From Gramella sp. KN1008 (GTDB taxonomy: Bacteria > Bacteroidota > Bacteroidia > Flavobacteriales > Flavobacteriaceae), in assembly GCF_004332155.1 (NCBI RefSeq), contig NZ_SJDV01000003.1, positions 434,001 to 498,000 on the forward strand: a stretch of DNA of 64,000 nucleotides, written 5' to 3'. A model generated the notes under the pieces. That model was not told the DNA's origin, made no database searches, and was given only the letters and a program-made list of their open reading frames with translations. The stretch's first letter is position 1. Each line of letters begins with the position of its first letter. A program made the position numbers and the translations under genes. Of this stretch, positions 18,611 through 27,181 are shown one piece after another.

Positions 18611-18928
18611 TTAGTACTTCATTACTTGGGTATCTTTTACTTCCACAGAGCCTGTCTGCCTGTATAGGTTAATGATGATGGCAACGGCCAGTGCTGTTTC
18701 AGCTGCTGCTACCGCAATGATAAAAATCGAGTATATCACGCCCTCAAGAACATCGGGAAACAGGTACTTATTGATGATCACAAAATTCACCACAGATGCG
18801 TTCAGGATCAGTTCTACTGAGATAAGGATAGAGATAAGGTTCTTTCTTGTAATAAAACCATACACCCCTATAAAGAACAGGATCGAGGTCAGGGTGAGAA
18901 TTTCGGTTATGCTTACTCCGGGGATCAT
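18611..18928 (-). CDS. nuoK: Complex I subunit K
   Basis: A three-helix membrane subunit of 105 residues. The two buried glutamates of the proton path are visible in SVELILNASVV (helix 2) and AAAETALAVAI (helix 3). The length is normal for NuoK. It is encoded between nuoJ and nuoL in the standard order, 25 bp after nuoJ. Confidence 0.95.
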   Translation of the reverse strand: MIPGVSITEILTLTSILFFIGVYGFITRKNLISILISVELILNASVVNFVIINKYLFPDVLEGVIYSIFIIAVAAAETALAVAIIINLYRQTGSVEVKDTQVMKY

Positions 18929-18953
18929 ATCTTCTTGATTTGACAGTTAGTAA

Positions 18954-19571
18954 TTATTCGGTTTCTACCGGGGTCTTTTCATTCAGGATTGGGTTAATCT
19001 GTAACTCCTGTTCCTGTTCGACTTTCATCATTTTGACATTGTGAGACACACCGGGTGTAGGATGTTTTTTGGTTGTTTTTTCTCCCTTAGCTATGATAAT
19101 GGCTCCAATCATGGAAGCCAGAAGAAGAACACTTATCACTTCAAATGGCAGGATGAAACCACCGGGACCATAATCCAGTAGTTTTTCCCCGATCTGGGCA
19201 GTGGTAGTAGTTACACTTGTTCCGGTAACTTCAAAGGAATAGGAATAGATCACACTAAGAAAGACAGCCAGCCCAGACATACAGAGTAAACCGGTAATAA
19301 GCTGCTTCTTGCGGCTTGCAACTTCCAGGCGCATTTCTATATGATGCACAAGTAGCACTGAAAAAATGATCAGTACAATCACACCGCCGGCATAGACCGT
19401 GAGCTGAACGGCAGCAAGAAAATTGTAATCTGCCAGAAAATAGATCCCTGCTATGCCTATGAGGACAAAGAGCAGATAGACTACAGACCTCAGCATTTTA
19501 CGGCTGCTTACCGATGCGATGGCGAAAATGACCATAATGGCTGCAAGGAGATAAAAAATGATACTTTCCAT
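18954..19571 (-). CDS. nuoJ: Complex I subunit J
   Basis: A five-helix membrane subunit of 205 residues that contacts the quinone cavity and the first proton channel. The conserved third helix reads LTVYAGGVIVLIIFSVLL (near residue 57). The hydrophilic C-terminal tail (about residues 165-205) is longer than in E. coli NuoJ (184 residues) and ends in acidic residues. The start lies 4 bp from the stop of nuoI. Confidence 0.93.
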   Translation of the reverse strand: MESIIFYLLAAIMVIFAIASVSSRKMLRSVVYLLFVLIGIAGIYFLADYNFLAAVQLTVYAGGVIVLIIFSVLLVHHIEMRLEVASRKKQLITGLLCMSGLAVFLSVIYSYSFEVTGTSVTTTTAQIGEKLLDYGPGGFILPFEVISVLLLASMIGAIIIAKGEKTTKKHPTPGVSHNVKMMKVEQEQELQINPILNEKTPVETE

Positions 19572-19575
19572 AATC

Positions 19576-20052
19576 CTATTCTTCTACACCGGCTCTTACT
19601 TTTGAGCCGGGTTTATTTAACACTCTTGTTAGTTGGGTTCTGTCATATACCGAACTTTCGAAATTCTGCGCCCATTTTATGGCATCACTGGGGCAGGCAT
19701 CTACACACAGTCCGCACTGAGTACACATTCCAAAATGATAGATATGTTTGTCTATGATCTTTTTCTTTTTTCCCGTTTCCTCGTCGACCACCCTGTCCCA
19801 GATAATCTCGATGCTTCCGTTAGGACAGGCGATCTCACACTTCTGGCAGCCGGTACAGCTATGTTCATTATTCTCGTCGTGAGGCATCACCACTTCACCT
19901 CGAAAGCGCTCAAACATTTGAAGACTTTCGCGATTATCGGGATATTGCTGAGTAATGGCACCTTTACGGGAATTGAGAAAATATTTCCCGGTGACCTTCA
20001 TTCCGGTGAGGAGCGTCTTTATGCCTTTATATATATCTGAAAAGTAACTCAT
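19576..20052 (-). CDS. nuoI: Complex I subunit I (two [4Fe-4S] clusters)
   Basis: Peripheral-arm ferredoxin-like subunit, 158 residues. The two cluster motifs use Cys66, 69, 72, 76 and Cys110, 113, 116, 120 (N6a/N6b). It passes electrons towards NuoB. Because NuoE, NuoF and NuoG are absent from this locus, NuoI would be the outermost redox subunit and the natural docking site for a soluble ferredoxin. In this it resembles ferredoxin-linked complex I and membrane-bound hydrogenase relatives. The residues between the motifs include a basic stretch (GKKKK) that might help bind acidic ferredoxin; that is inference. Confidence 0.93.
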   Translation of the reverse strand: MSYFSDIYKGIKTLLTGMKVTGKYFLNSRKGAITQQYPDNRESLQMFERFRGEVVMPHDENNEHSCTGCQKCEIACPNGSIEIIWDRVVDEETGKKKKIIDKHIYHFGMCTQCGLCVDACPSDAIKWAQNFESSVYDRTQLTRVLNKPGSKVRAGVEE

Positions 20053-20056
20053 AATC

Positions 20057-21109
20057 CTAAAATTGAAGTGTTAGGCCCAGCCAAACGATCAGGGCCATGA
20101 TCACAAGATTTCCGAGGTTAATAGGTAACAGGTATTTCCATTCCAGGGTTAACAACTGATCTACCCTAAGTCGTGGGAAGGTCCAGCGGAACCACATCAT
20201 GAGAAATACCAGGATAAATGTTTTTAACAGGAACCAGAATACACCCAGCCACGGTAAGGATTCAGTGATCCCGAAGGGCGATAACCAGCCGCCAAAGAAA
20301 ACCGTTGTCGCGATGGCCGCGATGATGAACATATTGATGAATTCTGCCAGAAAGAAGTATGCGAACTTCATTCCTGAGTATTCTGTGTGAAAGCCGGCAC
20401 CGAGTTCAGACTCTGCTTCAACCATATCAAAGGGAGCACGGTTTGTTTCTGCGGTACCGGCTATCATATAAATCATAAAGGCGATCACAGCAGGAATATG
20501 CCCCTGTATGATCAGCCATCCGTTTTTCTGTACTTCGATTATCTCCGAAAGCTGAAGGCTGCCGGTGATAAGTACCATGGTAAGTAGTGAGAGGCCTATT
20601 GAAAGCTCATAGCTAATAGTCTGCACACCGCTACGCATGGCCCCGATAAGGGAATACTTATTATTGCTGCTCCATCCCCCAAGGAGGATCCCTATAACAC
20701 CTATCGATGAGATCCCTATTAGAAAGAATAAACCAATATTGATATCATAGGCCTGCAGGTTTTGTGTAAAGGGAAAAATGCCCAGCGCCATCAGGGAGGT
20801 AATGATTACAAAATAGGGTGCGAGGTTATACAGGAATTTATCGGCTTTTACAGTTCCGGTAAGTTCTTTGGACAGCAATTTCAGAGCATCAGCCATCGTT
20901 TGTAAAAGACCTTTGAATCCTACCCGGTTGGGCCCAATCCTTAACTGGAACCAGGCGGCAACCTTTCTTTCAAGTAAAACGAGATATAGGCCCAGCACAG
21001 CAAAGAGGGTTAGGTAAGCCAGCGCGATCAAAACCATTTTAGTAAGCCCGGTGATCTGTGCAGGGATAAGGCCTACAAACCAGTCGTTAATGCTTAAGAA
21101 TATTTCCAT
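20057..21109 (-). CDS. nuoH: Complex I subunit H
   Basis: Membrane subunit of 350 residues forming the quinone-access channel, with eight or more helices. Signature segments include RIGPNRVGFKGLLQTMADALKL (residues about 57-78), the acidic loop AETNRAPFDMVEAESELGAGFHTEYSG (about 215-242) and the C-terminal RWTFPRLRVDQLL. It begins 10 bp after the stop of nuoD. In 14-subunit operons this position holds nuoE, nuoF and nuoG, which are missing here without any remnant. Confidence 0.95.
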   Translation of the reverse strand: MEIFLSINDWFVGLIPAQITGLTKMVLIALAYLTLFAVLGLYLVLLERKVAAWFQLRIGPNRVGFKGLLQTMADALKLLSKELTGTVKADKFLYNLAPYFVIITSLMALGIFPFTQNLQAYDINIGLFFLIGISSIGVIGILLGGWSSNNKYSLIGAMRSGVQTISYELSIGLSLLTMVLITGSLQLSEIIEVQKNGWLIIQGHIPAVIAFMIYMIAGTAETNRAPFDMVEAESELGAGFHTEYSGMKFAYFFLAEFINMFIIAAIATTVFFGGWLSPFGITESLPWLGVFWFLLKTFILVFLMMWFRWTFPRLRVDQLLTLEWKYLLPINLGNLVIMALIVWLGLTLQF

Positions 21110-21119
21110 TGGTCAATTT

Positions 21120-22241
21120 TTATCGGTCAATATCCGGTACAACAATATCTATAGTGGCCATAGTGGCTACCAGGTCGCCTATCTTTCCGCCTACGGTAAT
21201 ATGATTAAGCAGGGAAAGATTGGAGAGTCCCGGTGAGCGGAACTTCACCCGGTAGGGATTCTTAGTTCCTGTGCTTACAATGTAAACACCAAGTTCACCT
21301 CTGGCGGTTTCCACCTTTTGATAGTATTCCCCTTTGGGAAGTTTTATCACCGCATTGGTAGCTACCTGGTGATCACCTTCGGGAATATTATCTATAAGTT
21401 GTTCTATAATGGAGATAGACTCCCACATTTCCTGAATTCTAACCAGGTAGCGGGCATAAGAATCTCCATCGGTGTGCAGAGCTTCCTCAAACTCCACCCT
21501 GTCCAGGGCACTGTAAGGATGATGTTTTCTTACGTCGCACGAATAACCCGAAGCCCGCCCCACAGGACCGGATGCACCAAAAGATATGGCATCTTCTTTT
21601 GATAAAACACCAACACCTTTGGTACGTTTTTGGAAGATTACATTGCCTGTAAGGAGGCGGTCATATTCGGGCAATTTTGTTTTAAAGTGTGCGAGGAATT
21701 CCTTCACCCTTTTTACGAAATTAGGATGAATGTCCTGTCTGAGACCTCCCGGAATATTATAATTCATGGTAAGTCTGGCTCCACAGGTTTCCTCGAAGAT
21801 ATCATTGATCATCTCACGGTCCCTGAATCCGTAGAAATAAGAAGAAAGCGCACCAACGTCCATACCCATAACTCCCCACCAAAGACAGTGAGAAGAAAGC
21901 CTGGTAAGCTCGTCCATAATGGTCCTGATTACTTTTACCCTTTCAGGAACTTCAAGCTCAAGAGCGTTTTCTACGGTTAGACAAACAGCTTCATTATTGA
22001 TATGCGCTGAGAGATAATCCATACGGTCTGTGAGATGAACGATCTGCTGATAGCTGTCGCTTTCGCACATTTTTTCGATAGACCGGTGTATATAACCAAG
22101 ATCGGGATCTACTTTTTTGATGACCTCGCCGTCTATAGTGAGAAGAAGCCTTAACACTCCATGGGTGGCAGGGTGCTGCGGACCCATGTTGATGAAGTAT
22201 TCTTCAGATTTAAAATTGTTATTTATCGTAGCGGTTCTCAT
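21120..22241 (-). CDS. nuoD: Complex I subunit D (49-kDa type)
   Basis: Quinone-site subunit of 373 residues, derived from the hydrogenase large subunit. It carries MGPQHPATHGVLRL near the N-terminus (the His of the quinone pocket), DLGYIHRSIEK, and the C-terminal PGLSNLSLLNHI. It is shorter than E. coli NuoCD or Thermus Nqo4 (about 400), mainly at the N-terminus. NuoC is a separate gene 6 bp upstream. The tyrosine expected in the quinone site (LTDRMDYLS) is present. Confidence 0.95.
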   Translation of the reverse strand: MRTATINNNFKSEEYFINMGPQHPATHGVLRLLLTIDGEVIKKVDPDLGYIHRSIEKMCESDSYQQIVHLTDRMDYLSAHINNEAVCLTVENALELEVPERVKVIRTIMDELTRLSSHCLWWGVMGMDVGALSSYFYGFRDREMINDIFEETCGARLTMNYNIPGGLRQDIHPNFVKRVKEFLAHFKTKLPEYDRLLTGNVIFQKRTKGVGVLSKEDAISFGASGPVGRASGYSCDVRKHHPYSALDRVEFEEALHTDGDSYARYLVRIQEMWESISIIEQLIDNIPEGDHQVATNAVIKLPKGEYYQKVETARGELGVYIVSTGTKNPYRVKFRSPGLSNLSLLNHITVGGKIGDLVATMATIDIVVPDIDR

Positions 22242-22247
22242 AATTTC

Positions 22248-22733
22248 CTATTTAACTACCATGAGTTTTTCGTCCACGTAATCTTTCCGAAGGGGATATC
22301 CCTCAAAATCTTCAGAAAGAAAGAGCCTTTTAAGGTTAGGATGATTCCTGAAACGGATTCCGTAGAAATCGAAAGCTTCTCTTTCATGAAAATTGGCGGT
22401 CTCCCAGATATCATGTACCGAATCGATCTCGGGATTATCACGGTCTTCGATTTTCGACCTCACCACGATTATATGACGATGGTCTGTAGATTCCAGATGA
22501 TAGACCACTTCCAGTTCCTTTCCCCAGTCTATTCCGGTAAGGCAGAACAGGTAATCAAAATTGGTATTGCGGTTTATCTTTAGATAATACATCATCTCAT
22601 GCAAATAGTCGGGATGTATGCTGATGTTTAGAAACTGGGAACCTTCCTCTGTAAATTCCAGCTTTACTGCTGAAGGATCGGTGAACCAGCCGGCAATAAG
22701 CTCCTGAAGTTCTTGATTAGTCATGCCTTTCAT
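22248..22733 (-). CDS. nuoC: Complex I subunit C (30-kDa type)
   Basis: Peripheral-arm scaffold subunit of 161 residues without cofactors. The family signature ERE-x-(F/Y)-D-x-(F/Y)-GI is seen as HEREAFDFYGIRF (about residues 115-127), followed by HPNLKRLFLSEDFEGYPLRKDY. It lies 3 bp after nuoB and 6 bp before nuoD, consistent with tight translational coupling. Confidence 0.93.
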   Translation of the reverse strand: MKGMTNQELQELIAGWFTDPSAVKLEFTEEGSQFLNISIHPDYLHEMMYYLKINRNTNFDYLFCLTGIDWGKELEVVYHLESTDHRHIIVVRSKIEDRDNPEIDSVHDIWETANFHEREAFDFYGIRFRNHPNLKRLFLSEDFEGYPLRKDYVDEKLMVVK

Positions 22734-22736
22734 TTT

Positions 22737-23300
22737 TTAAATTCCGTTATCAAAACCGTCTACAGGATTTTTCTTTTCCAGCCTGCGCTCGGTCTTTATC
22801 TTTTCCTGAAGTCTCAGCATTCCTTCCAGTAAAGCTTCGGGCCTTGGAGGGCATCCTGGGACGTACACATCTACGGGTATTACATGATCGGCGCCTTTTA
22901 CTACCGAATAGGAATTATAGAAGAAAGGGCCACCGGAGATAGCGCATGCTCCCATTGCGATCACATATTTAGGTTCTGCCATCTGGTCATACAGTCGGCG
23001 TAATACCGGAGCCATCTTTGTGGTGATGGTTCCTGCTATAATGATAAGGTCGGCCTGTCTTGGGGAAGGTCTGGCCACCTCAAATCCGAAACGTGAATAA
23101 TCATGGCGTGCAGCCCCGGTTTGCATCATTTCTATGGCGCAGCAACTGGTTCCAAAATATAGGGACCAGAGTGAATTGGCACGGCCCCAGTTAATCACCT
23201 TGTCCAGAGAAGTTACAAGGATATTCGCTCCGTTTCCAGCCGGGATCACTTCCCCGGGAAAATCGTCCGGGATCTTATTTGCGTTATTTTCTATTCCCAT
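22737..23300 (-). CDS. nuoB: Complex I subunit B (N2 cluster)
   Basis: Carries the terminal [4Fe-4S] cluster N2 next to the quinone site. The tandem cysteines lie in [11 protein letters not shown], and the other ligands in MGACAISGG and VPGCPPRPE. The open frame extends seven codons further to a GTG at 23321, but the ATG at 23300 gives the normal NuoB beginning and only a 10-bp overlap with nuoA, so I use it (187 residues). Confidence 0.94.
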   Translation of the reverse strand: MGIENNANKIPDDFPGEVIPAGNGANILVTSLDKVINWGRANSLWSLYFGTSCCAIEMMQTGAARHDYSRFGFEVARPSPRQADLIIIAGTITTKMAPVLRRLYDQMAEPKYVIAMGACAISGGPFFYNSYSVVKGADHVIPVDVYVPGCPPRPEALLEGMLRLQEKIKTERRLEKKNPVDGFDNGI

Positions 23301-23641
23301 TTTAAAGCACCTTTTTTCCACGCATAAGCCAGACCCAGTCCCAGTATAAGAAGGAAGATGAGTATCTCAACAAAGGCGACGCCTCCAAAGTCCTGGAAGA
23401 CGACTGCCCATGGAACGAGAAATGCCACTTCCACATCAAAGATTAGAAAGAGGATCGCGAAAAGGTAATAGCCTACTTTGAATTGAACCCATGTAGGTCC
23501 TATAGTGGTCATACCACTTTCATAAGGCTCCCTTTTCTGCGAATTGTCTGATTTAGGGGAGATTAATTTTGAGATGAAGTTCGCACCGGCAACCAAAATT
23601 ACGCCGGCAAGAAAGAATACAATGATAGCTTCTAAACCCAT
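23291..23641 (-). CDS. nuoA: Complex I subunit A
   Basis: A three-helix membrane subunit of 116 residues. The family segment [13 protein letters not shown] (about residues 36-48) is followed by [20 protein letters not shown], which includes the conserved acidic pair of helix 2. It is the first of the eleven nuo genes and starts 74 bp after korB. A TAATTTTA box on the minus strand near 23665-23672 could give nuo a promoter of its own. Confidence 0.93.
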   Translation of the reverse strand: MGLEAIIVFFLAGVILVAGANFISKLISPKSDNSQKREPYESGMTTIGPTWVQFKVGYYLFAILFLIFDVEVAFLVPWAVVFQDFGGVAFVEILIFLLILGLGLAYAWKKGALKWE

Positions 23642-23691
23642 TTCTTAATGGTTTAATTCTTAATAAAATTAACAGTATTCAGGCAGGTGGA

Positions 23692-23709
23692 AACTGATAA
23701 AAATCAGTT
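23692..23709. promoter_or_regulatory. Intercistronic hairpin between korB and nuoA
   Basis: A perfect 7-bp inverted repeat AACTGAT-AAAA-ATCAGTT without a T-run. It sits in the only sizeable gap of the 14-gene minus-strand run. Because there is no T-tract it is unlikely to terminate. A role in transcript processing or in setting the kor:nuo ratio is possible. Confidence 0.45.
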
Positions 23710-23715
23710 AACCGG

Positions 23716-24729
23716 CTATTTTACTTCATAAGTTTCACCTGAAAAGAAAAGGTCGTCTGTAGATCTGAAAGAAGAATTGGATTTGATCTCTCTGGTGAGT
23801 TCATCTTCCCTTTCCTCCAGGGTTATATCATTATAACTTCTTATGATTCCCGTTACTATTGGATATTCCAGTCGCACAAGCATCTGGTGAAGTGTTGGAT
23901 CTTTTTCCAGTGCGTCGTGTACCAGGATATCATCTTCGGTAATACCGTTTTCTCCAAGGCTTACAACTTCAAGTTTCAGCCCATTTGGCACAAGCCCTTT
24001 ATTACGGTCTTTTCCAAAGATCATTGGCTTGCCATGTTCCACATACAATTGCTTGTCTTCGCGAACATTTTTATCGGTATATTTCAGATAACATCCATCA
24101 TTAAAGATCACACAGTTCTGCATTACCTCTACCAGGGAAGTACCTTTAAATTTCTGGGCTTTCACGAAAATGTCGGTCATTTCCTTTGGTGAATTCCCTG
24201 AGATCCTCGCAAAGAACCTTGCCTGCGATCCCAAAGCCAGTTCACCTGGAGAGAAGGGAGGCTGTGTGTTCCCGTAAGGAGAAGATTTTGTTTTTTGCCC
24301 TACAAGGGAGGTAGGAGAGAACTGCCCTTTGGTAAGGCCATAGATCTCGTTATTGAACAGAATGATATTAAGGTCTATATTCCGTCTAAGCACATGAATA
24401 AAATGATTACCTCCAATCGCCATACTGTCACCATCTCCTGTGATCACCCAGACACTAAGATCTGGATTTGCCAGTTTTACTCCCGATGCGATAGCGGGAG
24501 CACGGCCGTGGATCCCATGCATTCCATAGGTTCCCATGTAGTATGGGAAGCGGGAAGAACAGCCTATTCCGGATATGAAGACCACGTCTTCCTTTTTTAC
24601 GCCCATCTCTGGCAATGCTTTCTGCACCGACCTGAGGATCACATAATCATCACAGCCGGGACACCAACGCACCTCCTGGTCATTAGCGAAGTCTTTATAG
24701 GTGTAGTTATTGAGAGTTGCAGTTTCCAT
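23716..24729 (-). CDS. korB: 2-oxoacid:ferredoxin oxidoreductase, beta subunit (2-oxoglutarate type)
   Basis: TPP- and Fe-S-binding subunit of 337 residues. WCPGCDDY and GIGCSSRFPYY supply cysteines for the [4Fe-4S] cluster, and GDGDSMAIGGNH with NNEIYGLTKGQ form the TPP/Mg2+ site. Together with KorA it oxidises 2-oxoglutarate (or a related 2-oxoacid) with CoA to the acyl-CoA and reduces ferredoxin. It follows korA by 2 bp, and nuoA follows after 74 bp on the same strand, tying the source of reduced ferredoxin to the complex I genes. Confidence 0.9.
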   Translation of the reverse strand: METATLNNYTYKDFANDQEVRWCPGCDDYVILRSVQKALPEMGVKKEDVVFISGIGCSSRFPYYMGTYGMHGIHGRAPAIASGVKLANPDLSVWVITGDGDSMAIGGNHFIHVLRRNIDLNIILFNNEIYGLTKGQFSPTSLVGQKTKSSPYGNTQPPFSPGELALGSQARFFARISGNSPKEMTDIFVKAQKFKGTSLVEVMQNCVIFNDGCYLKYTDKNVREDKQLYVEHGKPMIFGKDRNKGLVPNGLKLEVVSLGENGITEDDILVHDALEKDPTLHQMLVRLEYPIVTGIIRSYNDITLEEREDELTREIKSNSSFRSTDDLFFSGETYEVK

Positions 24730-24731
24730 AA

Positions 24732-26585
24732 TTAGATAAGGCTTTTAAATTGTTCTTTAAGCTCGGAATTGGCAAAAGGCAATCCCTGTATTTTGTTAAA
24801 CTGTAAGAAGTTGGTTTCGCTAAAATGCATTCGGAGTACATTTACAAACTGACCGTTATTTAGCTCACAAACCACTATTTTTTTGAACTTCTTCAGCATA
24901 TCACCGGTATTCTTTGGCAGCGGGTTTATATAATTGAAGTTGGCGAAACCTATGTTTTTATGCCCTTCTTCGTATAATTCCTTGACTGCTGTATGCAGAG
25001 CACCGTAGGTGCCACCCCAGCCAATAACGAGCAGGTCTCCCTCCTCAGTAAACTCAGGTATTATTTGTGGGATATTATTCTGTACCCTTTTAACTTTTTC
25101 GGCACGGGTGTGTACCATTTCTTCATGGTTTTCAGGGACATAAGACACATTACCTGTTAGCTTGTCCTTCTCAAGTCCGCCAACCCGATGTTCAAATCCC
25201 GCAGTCCCCGGTATGGCCCAGGTACGGGCAAGGGTTTCAGGATCTCTCTCATATGGCTGCCAGTTTTCTTTTGGTTCTTTGATCTGATGGTTTTTGATCT
25301 CCGGCATATCCTTTACGCTTCTGATCTTCCATGGAGCTGAGCCATTGGCGATATAACCATCTGTTAACAGAATGACGGGAGTCATATGCTCCAGGGCTAA
25401 TCTGGAAGCTTCATAGGCATAGTTAAAACAGTTAGCAGGAGTGCTGGCGGCAATTACTATTACCGGGCTTTCTCCGTTACGGCCATATAATGCCTGTAAA
25501 AGGTCAGACTGTTCCGTTTTTGTAGGTAGTCCGGTAGAAGGCCCTCCCCGTTGTACATTAACTACTACTAAAGGTAATTCAACCATCATTGCCAGCCCTA
25601 AGGCCTCTCCTTTTAGGGCCAGTCCGGGACCGGAAGTTGTGGTAATGGCAAGGTCTCCAGCGAATGAAGCGCCGATCGCAGAGGTGATCCCTGCTATCTC
25701 ATCTTCAGCCTGGAAAGCCTTTACTCCAAAGTGTTTGTGTTTAACAAGTTCATGGAGAATATCGGTTGCCGGTGTAATGGGATAGGAACCAAGAAATAAT
25801 TCAAGTCCCGATTTCTCAGCCGCTGCCAGGAAGCCCCAGGCGGTGGCGGTATTTCCCATAATGATCCTGTAGGTTCCCTTAGCCATTCTCGCCGGAGATA
25901 TACTATAGGAGTTAGGGATAAGTTCTATGGTCTCCGCATAAAAATAACCAGCATTAAGTACCTTGGTATTGGCCTCGATCAGATGTGGTTTAGTTTTGAA
26001 CTTTTTATTAAAGAAATCTATAGTGTGTTCTGGAGAACGGTTGTAAAGCCAGTATACCATTCCCAGCGCAAACATGTTCTTACTACGGGTGATGCTTTTA
26101 TTGTCAAGTCCTTCAACATCCTTTAAAGCCTCTTTGGTAAGAGAGGTCATGCTAACTTCTATAACCCTGTAATTCTCCAGGCTTTCATCCTCGAGAGGGT
26201 TGGTATCGTATTGAGCTTTTTCCAGGTTCTTCTTGGTGAAGGAGTCGGTATCTACTATTAGGGTATGTCCGGGTTTAACCGCATGCAGGTTGGTTTTTAA
26301 TCCGGCAGGGTTCATGGCAACCAGCAGGTCTACATTATCTCCCGGGGTGCTTACTTCCACACTACCAATATGTACCTGGAATCCTGAAACCCCGTAAAGG
26401 CTTCCTTGTGGGGCACGTATTTCTGAAGGATAGTTGGGAAAGGTGGCGACATCGTTTCCAAACATGGCCGAGGTGCCTGAGAATTGGGTGCCGGTAAGTT
26501 GCATTCCGTCTCCTGAATCTCCTACAAATCGAATTACGACCGCATCCAGGGCTTCTGCATTTGATTTCTTGTCTAGTGTAATCAT
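24732..26585 (-). CDS. korA: 2-oxoacid:ferredoxin oxidoreductase, fused gamma-alpha subunit
   Basis: A 617-residue fusion. The gamma domain comes first (about residues 13-195, beginning VIRFVGDSGDGMQLTGTQF). The alpha (pyrimidine-binding) domain follows (about 225-600, with FLGSYPITPATDILHEL, AFQAEDEIAG and TTTSGPGLALKGEALGLA). This fused form is the two-subunit KOR found in many Bacteroidota and Actinobacteria, which tends to be more oxygen-tolerant than the four-subunit form. The YPITPAT motif is family-conserved and does not settle the substrate; 2-oxoglutarate is most likely because a separate PFOR (nifJ) sits next door. First gene of the long minus-strand operon; the promoter is annotated at 26636-26679. 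Confidence 0.9.
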   Translation of the reverse strand: MITLDKKSNAEALDAVVIRFVGDSGDGMQLTGTQFSGTSAMFGNDVATFPNYPSEIRAPQGSLYGVSGFQVHIGSVEVSTPGDNVDLLVAMNPAGLKTNLHAVKPGHTLIVDTDSFTKKNLEKAQYDTNPLEDESLENYRVIEVSMTSLTKEALKDVEGLDNKSITRSKNMFALGMVYWLYNRSPEHTIDFFNKKFKTKPHLIEANTKVLNAGYFYAETIELIPNSYSISPARMAKGTYRIIMGNTATAWGFLAAAEKSGLELFLGSYPITPATDILHELVKHKHFGVKAFQAEDEIAGITSAIGASFAGDLAITTTSGPGLALKGEALGLAMMVELPLVVVNVQRGGPSTGLPTKTEQSDLLQALYGRNGESPVIVIAASTPANCFNYAYEASRLALEHMTPVILLTDGYIANGSAPWKIRSVKDMPEIKNHQIKEPKENWQPYERDPETLARTWAIPGTAGFEHRVGGLEKDKLTGNVSYVPENHEEMVHTRAEKVKRVQNNIPQIIPEFTEEGDLLVIGWGGTYGALHTAVKELYEEGHKNIGFANFNYINPLPKNTGDMLKKFKKIVVCELNNGQFVNVLRMHFSETNFLQFNKIQGLPFANSELKEQFKSLI

Positions 26586-26635
26586 ATTTGGCTTATTTGA
26601 AAGGATTGGTTAGCTACCAACGCTTTAGATTGAAC

Positions 26636-26679
26636 CAAATTTAGAATCACTATTTCCCATTAAATATGATACTCGTCAT
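26636..26679 (-). promoter_or_regulatory. korA promoter with CRP/FNR-like palindrome
   Basis: A 14-bp imperfect palindrome ATGAT-ACTC-GTCAT lies at 26666-26679. On the minus strand a Bacteroidota -7 box TAAATTTG lies at 26636-26643. Centre-to-centre distance is 33 bp, placing the palindrome near -40, the class II activator position of CRP/FNR-family proteins. The start codon of korA is 51 bp beyond the box. Confidence 0.6.
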
Positions 26680-26729
26680 GATTGAAGGATATTTAAAAAT
26701 TAAAAAAATGCCTGTTGATCATTCAAAAT

Positions 26730-26773
26730 ATGATAAACGTCATTTTAAGACACGAGAGAGCTGGGTAATTTTA
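26730..26773 (+). promoter_or_regulatory. Ferredoxin-nifJ promoter with CRP/FNR-like palindrome
   Basis: A second copy of the palindrome, ATGAT-AAAC-GTCAT, lies at 26730-26743. A plus-strand -7-like box TAATTTTA lies at 26766-26773, again 33 bp centre to centre. A weaker element TTGA-TCAT-TCAA lies just upstream at 26715-26726. The two divergent operons therefore appear to have one regulator site each, 64 bp apart. Confidence 0.58.
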
Positions 26774-26802
26774 TGCGACTGTTTAAATTAAAAAAATAGA
26801 TT

Positions 26803-27153
26803 ATGGCACTAACTATAACCGATGAATGTATCAATTGCGATGCCTGCATTTCCGAATGTCCCAATAACGCAATTTATGAACCCGACCAGGAATGGTCGTA
26901 TTCCGATGAAACAAGTCTTAGCGGAACGGTTACCACTCCTAAAGGAAAGGAAATCGACGCTGATGCTGAGAATGAACCTCTTTCTGATGAGTTCTACTTC
27001 ATAATACCTGAAAAATGTACCGAGTGTAAAGGTTTCCATGATGAGCCTCAATGTGCTTCGGTATGTCCGGTGGATTGTTGTGTTCCTGATGAGGATCATC
27101 CTGAAACTGAAGAGGAGCTTCTTGAAAAGAAAGCCTGGCTTCACGATGAATAA
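26803..27153 (+). CDS. 2[4Fe-4S] ferredoxin, alvin type
   Basis: A soluble electron carrier of 116 residues. The first cluster motif uses Cys9, 12, 15 and the remote Cys19. The second has Cys72, Cys75, an eight-residue spacer, Cys84 and Cys88, followed by extra cysteines at 92 and 93; the long spacer is typical of Allochromatium-type low-potential ferredoxins. A loop of about 50 residues separates the two motifs and is strongly acidic. It lies 28 bp upstream of nifJ, divergent from kor-nuo, and is the obvious carrier between NifJ, KorAB and NuoI. The acidic surface would suit a basic patch on NuoI. Confidence 0.88.
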   Translation: MALTITDECINCDACISECPNNAIYEPDQEWSYSDETSLSGTVTTPKGKEIDADAENEPLSDEFYFIIPEKCTECKGFHDEPQCASVCPVDCCVPDEDHPETEEELLEKKAWLHDE

Positions 27154-27181
27154 CTGAATACAATAATTTAAAAATGGAGTG

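Noticed and set aside
21110..21119. Possible remnants of nuoE, nuoF or nuoG between nuoD and nuoH
   Set aside because: Only 10 bp separate the two genes, so no remnant can be hidden there.
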